DNA of 17,933 nt from the NCBI GenBank assembly GCA_049301135.1, contig JBAQKP010000077.1:1-17933 (forward strand), written 5' to 3'. Source of the stretch: JAYXXU01 sp049301135 (GTDB lineage Bacteria > Pseudomonadota > Gammaproteobacteria > Pseudomonadales > Moraxellaceae). Position 1 is the first letter of the stretch; every line of letters begins with the position of its first letter. Below the pieces are notes generated by a model. That model saw nothing but the letters and a program-made list of their open reading frames with translations. It did no database searches and was not told where the DNA came from. The position numbers and the translations under genes were made by a program. Positions 1-6,698 of the stretch are shown here, piece by piece.

Positions 1-1707
1 GCTTTAAGCTCAATGCTTGATATAGCCAGTGTGACGTTGGTTGGCAACCAAGGTGCAGCGGGTTTACTGTACGATGGTCGTGCGCAACTACGTATTGTGA
101 ATAGTATTTTGGCCTACAATCAGAATATTGATTGTCGTTACTTGCCTCGTGATGGCGTGCGCCTCAACGAGCTAAATGGTGTGGTGACGCGTTCCAACCT
201 GATCGGTGGTGATCGAGTCTCACCGAGTACTGACCCCACCATTACCTATGAGCAGCTGTTTAGTATCCCACTGAGCCGATCCTGTGAGCTGCCGACCAAT
301 GTGAGCGCTCCTCCTTTGGTCAGCATACCAGCAGATAAGCCTGATACGCCGCGCGAGATTGATTACACGAGGGTGACTACCGCGATTGATGCGACAGACA
401 CCAATCGCTATACCAAGAACGCCACGCAAAATTCGATTTTATACCCGCTGGCAGACTACGGGGTTGGATTGCAAGGTCTGCTACCCAAAAAACAGGATGA
501 TGCAGCCAAACCGTCGGCAGTTGATCGTGGTGCAACCCTAAACGAATGTGGTGGCACGGATCAACGCGGCGTCGATCGCCAGAGTGGTGTGAAGAATAAG
601 CTGACCAATACCGCAGAGTCCCCGCGTTGTGATATCGGTGCGATGGAATTGGGTCAGATCACTGTAAATGATGATGCGGATGCGGTGAATCGCTCGTATG
701 TCGAGCAGGTGGAGGCCAAGCGGTTTAATTTTACCGATGCAGAGTTGGCTGACTTGACCGCACCAGAACGTGAGCTAGTCAGGCGTGTAACCAAAGACGA
801 CGATGAATACAAGGCGAAATATAAAGCTAACTTCAGTTTCCGTCGAGCATTTATTGATGTATTCAGCAATGATGTGCCACAAGAATCGGTTGATGATCAG
901 ACCACACCGCCCACCAGTAGTTTTGTTGAGCGTTATAGTGGTGATTATCAAGTGATTGATGTCAAATCGTACGGTACGGGCCCTGATGTGCTGTTGACCG
1001 ATCAGACGCCTGTGGCGAGTGGCAATACAGACCAAGTTAAATGTGTTTGGATTGAAGACATGAAGCGCTTGGTAGTCTATCGGCTTGATGGTGTGACGAC
1101 GCCGAGTGGTGATGTGGAGCGTTGCCAATACACCGTCAAAGAGCCAGATGGCAGCACTTCGACAGGGATTGTACAGACACGAATCAGTAATATTCGACCG
1201 ATTGCCAAAAATGACACATATACCTTGCGTCGTGGTCAAGAAAGCCTGAGCTTTAACGTCCTTGAAAACGACAATGATGACGGCGATGGTCCGCTGGGTA
1301 GCTTGCATGAGCCGGAAGATCGTGCGGCATTTTTTAACGCGGGCGATCAGGTCAACATCAAAATCAAAAAAGCACCAGTATTGGGGCGCTTGGTGTTCGA
1401 GCGTGAGGCACAGTGTCCAGACAACAGCGCCACTCGTCCCAATGAGATTTGTTATGGTGGCCGTGTGACTTATCTGGTTGATAACACTTTCTCACCATTC
1501 AACGACTCGTTTACCTATGCGGTACTGGATCAGGATAAAACCGAATCCAACATCGCGACGGTCGAGATTATCAACGAAGCGACGACCACCGAAGATACCC
1601 GCGATGGCAGCAAAGGAATCTTGGCGGGTGGCGGGGCGTGGAGTTGGTTTGGTTTGATCGGTTTGGCTGGTCTTGCTGCATTTGCCAAACGTCGCCGTCG
1701 TACTTAA
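1..1707 (+). CDS. rbtA: Rhombotarget A-like surface protein with GlyGly-CTERM tail (5'-truncated)
   Basis: The reading frame is open from the first base, so the gene starts outside the window; 568 codons plus stop are visible, and the ATG at 13 need not be the start. The first visible residues (RIVNSILAYN) look like a turn of a right-handed beta-helix. An Ig/cadherin-like segment (AKNDTYTLRRGQ, then VLENDNDDGDG) begins near residue 396 counted from the ATG at 13. The end is a textbook GlyGly-CTERM signal: a Gly-rich GGGAW motif, a hydrophobic helix (FGLIGLAGLAAFA) and a basic tail KRRRRT. In known systems this tail is cut by a rhombosortase, an intramembrane rhomboid-family protease, and the protein reaches the cell surface after type II secretion. 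No rhombosortase gene is visible here. The rhombotarget A name is from memory of the family; the sorting tail is the secure part. Confidence 0.75.
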   Translation, partial: ALSSMLDIASVTLVGNQGAAGLLYDGRAQLRIVNSILAYNQNIDCRYLPRDGVRLNELNGVVTRSNLIGGDRVSPSTDPTITYEQLFSIPLSRSCELPTNVSAPPLVSIPADKPDTPREIDYTRVTTAIDATDTNRYTKNATQNSILYPLADYGVGLQGLLPKKQDDAAKPSAVDRGATLNECGGTDQRGVDRQSGVKNKLTNTAESPRCDIGAMELGQITVNDDADAVNRSYVEQVEAKRFNFTDAELADLTAPERELVRRVTKDDDEYKAKYKANFSFRRAFIDVFSNDVPQESVDDQTTPPTSSFVERYSGDYQVIDVKSYGTGPDVLLTDQTPVASGNTDQVKCVWIEDMKRLVVYRLDGVTTPSGDVERCQYTVKEPDGSTSTGIVQTRISNIRPIAKNDTYTLRRGQESLSFNVLENDNDDGDGPLGSLHEPEDRAAFFNAGDQVNIKIKKAPVLGRLVFEREAQCPDNSATRPNEICYGGRVTYLVDNTFSPFNDSFTYAVLDQDKTESNIATVEIINEATTTEDTRDGSKGILAGGGAWSWFGLIGLAGLAAFAKRRRRT

Positions 1708-1720
1708 AAGCTATTTTTAT

Positions 1721-1748
1721 AAAAAACCAGTCGCTTGACTGGTTTTTT
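1721..1748. terminator. Bidirectional intrinsic terminator between convergent genes
   Basis: A perfect 12-bp stem (AAAAAACCAGTC / GACTGGTTTTTT) closes a GCTT loop. It carries an A-run on one side and a T-run on the other, so it can end transcription from both directions: the rhombotarget gene on + and the methyltransferase gene on -. Confidence 0.9.
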
Positions 1749-1755
1749 TATGCGG

Positions 1756-2535
1756 TTATAAGCGTTGCCTGACCATTTCAAACAGGCATACCGCACCCGC
1801 AATCGCAACATTCAGTGACTCTTGTCCGCCGGGTTGTGGAATGCTAATCGTTCGTGCTTGTTGTAAGGCCAAATCAGTTGCGCCTTGACCCTCATTGCCC
1901 ATTAACCAAGCCACCGGTTGTCGTAGGTCGATTTGGTACAGCGACTGCTGCGCGTGCGAGCTGGTTGCATACAGTGGAATCGTCAGTCGATCCCAGAGAT
2001 CGCTCAGATCAACATGTTCACTGATCTGCATACTAAAGTGCGCCCCCATACCGGCACGCAGTACCCGAGGTGACCAAACCGACGCTGTACCCGTGGTACA
2101 GATGACTTGCTTGACACCGACTGCTGCTGCCGTACGCAACAACGTCCCGACATTGCCCGCATCCTGCACGTTTTCCAAGATCAGTAGGTCTGTGCTGAAT
2201 TGCTCGGGCAGTGCGGCAAGCTGTTGCTCAATCACCGCCAATACATCGACGCCATCGCCCAAGCTGCGTAAGTCGTGATACAGCGCATCAGGCAGCACAA
2301 AGCAAGCAATGTCTGGCCAGTGACTCAGCAGTTGGATGACTTCTGGATGCACCAGCGCGGTTTGCGTCAACCAAATACTGTCTGGCTGTTGACCGGCTTT
2401 TTGATAGGCGTCCAGCAGGTGGACGCCTTCCAGCACGGTCTGGCCTGATTTACGTCGTTGACTCGATTGTTGGGTCAGGCCACGCACATGGCGCAGCCTT
2501 GGATTTTCTTTAGATTGAATCAGTTGCGGCTGCAT
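1756..2535 (-). CDS. SpoU/TrmH-family RNA 2'-O-methyltransferase
   Basis: 259 aa. It probably transfers a methyl group from S-adenosylmethionine to a ribose 2'-OH in rRNA or tRNA. The N-terminus (SKENPRLRHVRGL, then TVLEGVHLLDAY) matches the small substrate-binding domain of this family. The C-terminal SPOUT knot shows the three usual motifs: NVGTLLRTAAAVG (motif 1), LMGNEGQG (motif 2) and SLNVAIAGAVCLFE (motif 3). The length and N-terminal domain resemble the YsgA/RlmB group; the target nucleotide cannot be read from sequence. The gene starts 6 bases after the fbp stop codon, and an AAGG lies about 10 bases before its ATG inside the fbp end, so it is very likely cotranscribed with fbp. The bidirectional terminator lies directly downstream. 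Confidence 0.88.
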   Translation of the reverse strand: MQPQLIQSKENPRLRHVRGLTQQSSQRRKSGQTVLEGVHLLDAYQKAGQQPDSIWLTQTALVHPEVIQLLSHWPDIACFVLPDALYHDLRSLGDGVDVLAVIEQQLAALPEQFSTDLLILENVQDAGNVGTLLRTAAAVGVKQVICTTGTASVWSPRVLRAGMGAHFSMQISEHVDLSDLWDRLTIPLYATSSHAQQSLYQIDLRQPVAWLMGNEGQGATDLALQQARTISIPQPGGQESLNVAIAGAVCLFEMVRQRL

Positions 2536-2541
2536 CAGTGG

Positions 2542-3564
2542 TTAGCCTTGCTGCTGGGTGTTTTGTAGCGCATCGTGCGTATGATAATAAGCAGTAACCC
2601 GTTCGACTTCATGCTTGGAGCCAAGTACCACCGGAATCCGCTGATGCAGATCGTTCGGGGCAACCTCCAGAATGCGCACACGTCCGGTCGTGGCCGCGCC
2701 GCCAGCTTGCTCAATCAGCCAGCTCATCGGGTTGGCTTCATACATCAGACGCAAGCGACCAGCCTTGGTCAGGTCTTTAAAATCATACGGATACATAAAC
2801 ACGCCGCCACGGGTCAGAATGCGATGCACGTCACCGACCATCGAGGCGACCCAGCGCATGTTAAAGTCCTTGCCGCGTGTACCGGTTTTACCCGCCAGAC
2901 ATTCGTCAATATATTGCTTGACTGGTGCTTCCCAATGGCGCTGATTCGACATGTTAATCGCAAATTCTTGTGTATCTGCGGGGATTTGCAGTTGTTTGGC
3001 GGTCAAAAAAAACTCGCCAGTCTGCTGATCCAGCGTAAACACATCGACCCCTGCACCAAGCGTCAACACCAATAAGGTCGAGGGGCCATACAACACATAA
3101 CCCGCAGCGACTTGTTGTTGACCGGCTTGAAAAAAGTCTTCTGTCGCCAGTTCAGTCTTGGCTGGACGCGGCAAAATCGAAAAAATCGTACCAACGCTCA
3201 TGTTCACGTCAATATTGCTGGAGCCATCGAGTGGGTCAAACAAGACTAAATACTGACCGTTTGGATTGGTGACCACCATGTAGTCTTGTTCTTCGGAGGC
3301 AATCGCCGCGGTTAAACCGCCTTCAGTCAACGCATCAACCAACAAATCATCCGAAATCACATCGAGTTTTTTTTGTACTTCACCTTGGATATTCCCGCTG
3401 TCGGCACTGCCCAAAATCCCTGCCAACTCACCTTGTTGTAGTGCCGTGCTGATCTGGTGACAGGCTGCGGTGATTTGCAGCACGATCTGGCTGAGATCCG
3501 CAGTCAGGCTGGGCAGTTTTGATTGTTCAGCCGCAAGATAAGCAGGCAAAGTGATGCGAGACAT
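2542..3564 (-). CDS. fbp: Fructose-1,6-bisphosphatase, class I
   Basis: 340 aa, a normal length for class I enzymes. It hydrolyses fructose 1,6-bisphosphate to fructose 6-phosphate and phosphate in the cytosol, the committed step of gluconeogenesis. The metal/active-site signature DPLDGSSNID lies near residues 110-119, preceded by the acidic pair EE at 91-92. The sugar-phosphate region is seen in MYPYDFKDLTKAGRLRLMYE and the family tail in EAGG-like IEQAGGAATTGR. The frame stays open for 38 more codons upstream (to 3678), but that extension is unlike the family. The ATG at 3564 begins the canonical MSRITLPAYL and has GGAG 8 bases before it, so I chose it. The first gene of a two-gene unit with the downstream RNA methyltransferase. 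Confidence 0.95.
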   Translation of the reverse strand: MSRITLPAYLAAEQSKLPSLTADLSQIVLQITAACHQISTALQQGELAGILGSADSGNIQGEVQKKLDVISDDLLVDALTEGGLTAAIASEEQDYMVVTNPNGQYLVLFDPLDGSSNIDVNMSVGTIFSILPRPAKTELATEDFFQAGQQQVAAGYVLYGPSTLLVLTLGAGVDVFTLDQQTGEFFLTAKQLQIPADTQEFAINMSNQRHWEAPVKQYIDECLAGKTGTRGKDFNMRWVASMVGDVHRILTRGGVFMYPYDFKDLTKAGRLRLMYEANPMSWLIEQAGGAATTGRVRILEVAPNDLHQRIPVVLGSKHEVERVTAYYHTHDALQNTQQQG

Positions 3565-3600
3565 GAAGACTCCAAGCGAGAGGGAATTTAGAGATGGCCT

Positions 3601-3606
3601 ATTATG
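3601..3606 (-). promoter_or_regulatory. Possible fbp -10 element
   Basis: On the minus strand CATAAT lies about 37 bases before the fbp ATG, which would give a leader of about 30 bases. I see no good -35 hexamer at 16-18 bases upstream, so this is a weak call. Confidence 0.25.
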
Positions 3607-3674
3607 GCGGATTTTAGCTGATGGCTGGGTGTTTTTTCGGGTGTAACTATCTATAAGCGCCTCACGCAGCCGCT

Positions 3675-4171
3675 TCAACGGCTAAATTTAATGTTGCCGT
3701 TCTTGATTTCTACGAGCAGCCACTTAAGCTTTTTACTGCCATTTGATGCGCCTTTTTCCGCAACTTTAATTACATCTTGTTTCGTGAAAAATCTCCGGTT
3801 TGTTCGTTTTTAATATCATGATTGATTGTCAGTTCCCTGTGCTCAATACTTGCCATCACGCTTAAAACAAGTTCTTCATACGCCATAGGTATTTTCAGCA
3901 CATCAGCAGCTGTTTGGTAAAACAAGAATTCTTTTTGCAATCCATTTTCGATATCTAGGAAGAAAGTTGTATTTTGATTGGCAATATAAAAATCAAGATG
4001 GTTTGGCTTTAGTGTGAAACGGCTGTATGCATCCCAAGAGTATGTATCTTGAAGATTTTCTATTAATTACAGATCTCTATCCATTTGTTCAGAAGTTGGG
4101 AGTTCTGAATCATTTTTGGTACAACCCTGCACTACGATGACAGACAATAGAAAGGCATAGACTCTGTTCAT
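3675..4171 (-). pseudogene. Decayed lipoprotein gene (in-frame stop plus frameshift)
   Basis: Three reading-frame pieces together read as one protein of about 165 residues. Piece 1 starts at the ATG at 4171 (an ATG also at 4174; GGTGAG just upstream) and gives a lipoprotein signal, MNRVYAFLLSVIVVQGC, with Cys17 as the lipidation site. It is cut by TAA at 4069-4067. Piece 2 continues in the same frame (LIENLQDTYSWDAYSRF...) for 98 codons and ends at 3772-3770. Near the A5 run at 3787-3791, moving by one base opens piece 3 (FTKQDVIKVAEKGASNGSKK...) down to the TGA at 3677-3675. Adding one base to that run would join pieces 2 and 3 as TGDFFTKQD. I do not recognise the family. The region is AT-rich: 63 of 180 bases are G/C in 3841-4020, against 31 of 60 in a purA block, which suggests acquired DNA. 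Real decay and sequencing error are both possible. Confidence 0.75.
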
Positions 4172-4192
4172 CATACTCACCAAATCTATCCC

Positions 4193-4221
4193 AAAAAGCA
4201 CTCACAGGTGCGATGAGCGCT
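4193..4221 (-). terminator. Intrinsic terminator behind the maf gene
   Basis: On the minus strand AGCGCTCA pairs with TGAGTGCT (8 bp, one G-U) around a 9-base loop and is followed by a run of five T. It lies 13 bases after the Maf stop codon and separates the DUF2237-maf unit from the pseudogene beyond it. Confidence 0.7.
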
Positions 4222-4233
4222 GTGTGATCATTT

Positions 4234-4860
4234 CTACGGCAACGCATAACCTACTTGCCGCAACATCTGGCATAGCCGCAATAACGACAAACCCATCAGC
4301 GCAGTCAAATCCTCACCCTGCATCTGCTCAAACAAGGTGATGCCCAAGCCCTCACATTTAAAACTACCGGCACAATACAGCGGCTGCTCCAGAGCAACAT
4401 AACGCTGAATCTCGGCCAGTGTCAGCTTCCGAAAGGTCACAGTAAACTCAATCACAGCCGTGTCAACATGTGCAATTGCGGCACATTGCAAACTCACGCC
4501 GGTATAAAAGCGTAAGGTTTGCCCCGAAAACTGCTGTAACTGCGCGATGGCACGGGCTTCGGTCAGCGGTTTACCGAGTAATTCCCCAAATGCTTGACCC
4601 GCCGCCAGATCAAACTGACTTGCCACTTGATCTGAGCCGATTACCCACGCATCGGGATACCGCTGGGCAACCACAGCGGCTTTCTGTTCAGCCAAGCGGT
4701 AGGCGAGTTGGGTTGGAGTTTCGCCCGCTTGTACAGACTCATCGACCTCTGGTGCAATGCACTCAAATGGAGTGGCAAGCCGCTGCAGCAGCTCACGCCG
4801 TGTGGTCGAGGTTGAGGCCAGAATCAGCGGGCGATTGCTTTTAATTTGCATGTGTTTCAC
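4234..4860 (-). CDS. maf: Maf-family nucleotide pyrophosphatase (YceF type)
   Basis: 208 aa from a GTG start, or 205 aa from the ATG at 4851; neither has a clear ribosome site, so the start is open. Maf proteins hydrolyse non-canonical nucleoside triphosphates to monophosphate and pyrophosphate; the YceF branch prefers 7-methyl-GTP. Visible marks are the nucleotide-binding start LASTSTTRRELL (residues 14-25, with Thr where many homologues have Pro), the acidic PEVDES, the catalytic Asp77 in VIGSDQVA, LGKP, and the branch-typical CAGSFKCEGLGI near residues 163-174. The YceF subtype is inferred from that last motif. The gene starts 12 bases after the DUF2237 stop and is probably translated from the same message. 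Confidence 0.88.
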   Translation of the reverse strand: MKHMQIKSNRPLILASTSTTRRELLQRLATPFECIAPEVDESVQAGETPTQLAYRLAEQKAAVVAQRYPDAWVIGSDQVASQFDLAAGQAFGELLGKPLTEARAIAQLQQFSGQTLRFYTGVSLQCAAIAHVDTAVIEFTVTFRKLTLAEIQRYVALEQPLYCAGSFKCEGLGITLFEQMQGEDLTALMGLSLLRLCQMLRQVGYALP

Positions 4861-4872
4861 AACGTATGGCCG

Positions 4873-5256
4873 TTACAGCGCATGGCGACGCAAATCTTCA
4901 AGGCTGACGTAGTTGAGGGCAGCTTCGTGGCAGGCGGCCAGTTTAACCGGTGCGGCATAGCCCGCGTCTAGGGCTTGCTTCCAGCGCGTGACACAGACGC
5001 ACCAGTAGTCACCGGGTTTTAAACCGACAAAACCAAATTGCGGCAGTGGGGTGATTAAGTCGTTACCGATTTGCTGCGAAAAATTTAAAAAATCCGCAGT
5101 GACTTGCACACAGACGGTGTGTTGTCCCAGATCATGTACGCCAGTATGACAAAACCCATCACGATAGTAGCCAGTCAGCGGGTCAAAGCAGCAACTGGCC
5201 AAGCGCTCGCCCAATACATTGCGAATATTTTCGGTCGGGGCGGGATGAATCGACAT
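4873..5256 (-). CDS. DUF2237 family protein
   Basis: 127 aa, the normal length for this small bacterial family of unknown function. The recognisable line is NVLGERLASCCFDPLTGYYR, followed by DGFCHTG, DLGQHTVCVQVTADFL, FGFVGLKPGDYWCVCVTRW and a closing YVSLEDLRRHAL. Cysteines at the CC pair, in FCHTG, HTVC and WCVC are conserved features of the family as I know it, but no reaction has been assigned. GAGAAG lies about 7 bases before the ATG. It is the first gene of a two-gene unit with the Maf pyrophosphatase and is divergent from hisZ. Confidence 0.85.
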   Translation of the reverse strand: MSIHPAPTENIRNVLGERLASCCFDPLTGYYRDGFCHTGVHDLGQHTVCVQVTADFLNFSQQIGNDLITPLPQFGFVGLKPGDYWCVCVTRWKQALDAGYAAPVKLAACHEAALNYVSLEDLRRHAL

Positions 5257-5282
5257 GACAGCTTCTCAAAATGCTTCGGTAG

Positions 5283-5288
5283 ATTTTA
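5283..5288 (-). promoter_or_regulatory. Possible -10 element for the DUF2237-maf unit
   Basis: TAAAAT on the minus strand lies 26 bases before the DUF2237 ATG, implying a leader of about 20 bases. No convincing -35 hexamer accompanies it. Confidence 0.3.
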
Positions 5289-5313
5289 GCAGACTAAAAC
5301 AGCAGAGACTGAT

Positions 5314-5490
5314 CCGACAAGCCTTATTCGTCATCATCCACGTTGTTTTGCAGGATGCACAGTGCGCCAAGCCATGTTAGACTTGTCCGGTATTCGGGGG
5401 CTCCCCGATTTTTTTTGTGCGGCTTTTCTTAAACACGCGTCGCACAGCAGCTTATTTTTTGCCATCGAGTGCTAGTTTGGTTGCTCGATG
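5314..5490 (+). ncRNA. Candidate structured leader or small RNA upstream of hisZ
   Basis: This spacer (5257-5509) holds several possible RNA stems on the hisZ strand. CCGACAAG (5314-5321) can pair with CTTGTC(C)GG (5382-5390) with one bulged base, enclosing about 60 bases. Directly after it comes a strong intrinsic terminator at 5394-5416. A second stem pairs TGTGCGGC (5416-5423) with GTCGCACA (5439-5446, one G-U), with a T-rich stretch at 5452-5460. A third pairs CATCGAG (5463-5469) with CTCGATG (5484-5490), ending 7 bases before the hisZ ribosome site. No gene on the plus strand precedes the terminator in this divergent spacer, so it either ends a small RNA or acts as a transcription attenuator for hisZ-purA. 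I could not place a convincing promoter and do not recognise a known RNA family. Confidence 0.35.
5394..5416 (+). terminator. Intrinsic terminator within the hisZ leader
   Basis: TCGGGG / CCCCGA form a 6-bp stem around the triloop GCT, followed by eight T (5409-5416). By form it is a strong rho-independent terminator on the plus strand, 93 bases before the hisZ start codon. Confidence 0.75.
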
Positions 5491-5509
5491 CGTCGGTAGG
5501 TGAATCCGT

Positions 5510-6679
5510 ATGCCAGTTGCAGAAACTTGGTTGCTGCCCGATGGGGTGGCCGATGTGTTGCCGGAGCAGGCGACACGTTTAGAGCAGTTGCGCCGGCAGT
5601 TGTTGGACACGTTGGCGGGGCGCGGCTATGAGCTGATTTATACCCCGCTGGTCGAGTATGTCGAGTCATTATTGATCGCCGACAACAGTGATTTAGATCT
5701 GCAAACCTTTAAGCTGATTGATCAGATTTCGGGTCGCTTGCTTGGTGTTCGTGCCGACATGACCCCGCAAGTGGCGCGGATTGATGCGCATGTACGCCCG
5801 CTTGCTGGGATTGCACGCTATTGTTATGCGGCGACTGTGCTGCATACCCATCCGCAAGGCTTGTCGGCCTCGCGCACCCCGTTACAGTTGGGTGCGGAGT
5901 TGTTCGGTTCAGAGTCACTGGCGGCTGACCTTGAGATGCTCGACACCATGCTGACCGTGTTGCAGCAAGCAGGGCAGACCCAGTTGCATGTAGACTTGGG
6001 GCATGTGGCGATTTTTCGGACGTTGGCCGGTTTGGCCGGTTTGACCGATGAGCAAGAGCAGCAATTGTTCGATGTGTACCAGCGTAAGGCGATTCCTGAG
6101 CTATTGGCCTACACCGAGCAGTTGGCGCTGGGCGCAGACTTTTTGGCCTTGGCGCGGCTGGGGCATGACTTAACCGCGCTACGTGTCGGTCTATCGGCGG
6201 CGGCACAGCAGTCTTCGGCGTTGCTGCAAGCGATTGATGATCTGGCGCAGGCGTTGGCGCATTTGCAAGTCTGTTGGCCAGATGTGCAAGTCAGTGTCGA
6301 TGCGTCCGAAGTGCGTGGCTATCACTACCATACCGGCTTGGTGTTTGCGGCGTATACCGCCAATCGCGCTGTGCCTTTGGCGCAGGGTGGCCGTTATAAC
6401 GGGGTCGGTACAGCGTTTGGGCGTACCCGACCTGCGACTGGTTTTAGCTGTGATTTATATCCGTTGCTGGGTCGGCAAGCAGTCAGCGTATCGCGCGATA
6501 TCGTGGCGGCGCCGGCTGGCCAAGCGGCTGATTTGTTGGCGGCGATTGCGGCCGCACGCGCAAACGGGCAGGTGGTGATTCAGGTGCTCGATCAGCACGA
6601 AGCGGCTGATTCAAGATTTACGCATCAACTGATGCAACAAGCAAACGGCTGGCAAGTGCTGCCGCGTGCTTCGATTTAA
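5510..6679 (+). CDS. hisZ: ATP phosphoribosyltransferase regulatory subunit HisZ
   Basis: 389 aa. HisZ is a histidyl-tRNA-synthetase-like protein without charging activity. It assembles with the short form of HisG to make the active, histidine-sensitive ATP phosphoribosyltransferase, first step of histidine synthesis. The class II synthetase-like fold is visible in LPDGVADVLPEQA at the start, the motif-2-like RADMTPQVARIDAHV near residue 80-95, TPLQLGAELFGSESL, and the late GGRYNGVGTAFGRTRPATGF. Its presence predicts a short HisG elsewhere in the genome. The ATG at 5510 gives the family N-terminus, and TAGGTGA sits about 8 bases upstream. purA follows 19 bases after the stop, so the two are probably one operon. 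The leader contains possible attenuator stems. Confidence 0.93.
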   Translation: MPVAETWLLPDGVADVLPEQATRLEQLRRQLLDTLAGRGYELIYTPLVEYVESLLIADNSDLDLQTFKLIDQISGRLLGVRADMTPQVARIDAHVRPLAGIARYCYAATVLHTHPQGLSASRTPLQLGAELFGSESLAADLEMLDTMLTVLQQAGQTQLHVDLGHVAIFRTLAGLAGLTDEQEQQLFDVYQRKAIPELLAYTEQLALGADFLALARLGHDLTALRVGLSAAAQQSSALLQAIDDLAQALAHLQVCWPDVQVSVDASEVRGYHYHTGLVFAAYTANRAVPLAQGGRYNGVGTAFGRTRPATGFSCDLYPLLGRQAVSVSRDIVAAPAGQAADLLAAIAAARANGQVVIQVLDQHEAADSRFTHQLMQQANGWQVLPRASI

Positions 6680-6698
6680 ACGGGGAAAAGAGACCGCT

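Noticed and set aside
775..1308. 177-codon open frame on the minus strand
   Set aside because: It lies wholly inside the rhombotarget gene on the opposite strand and reads as no known protein; the plus-strand frame has clear domains.
3565..3678. 38-codon N-terminal extension of fbp
   Set aside because: The extension is unlike fructose-1,6-bisphosphatases, overlaps the end of the pseudogene, and the internal ATG at 3564 has a good GGAG site.
5374..5475. 33-codon frame (MLDLSGIRGLPDF...) spanning the terminator before hisZ, considered as a histidine leader peptide
   Set aside because: Only two His codons, not in a run, and no ribosome site before its ATG; a classical his attenuator peptide has consecutive His codons.
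6018..6048. Short tandem repeat (TTGGCCGGT repeated) in hisZ
   Set aside because: It encodes LAGLAG inside a helix of a conserved gene; two copies of nine bases are explained by coding.
5709..6206. 165-codon minus-strand frame inside hisZ
   Set aside because: Low-complexity Pro/Arg/Ser-rich shadow of the hisZ coding sequence.
6666..6698. Earlier ATG for purA inside hisZ
   Set aside because: The ribosome site at 6682-6692 and the family N-terminus MGKNVVVLG place the start at 6699.
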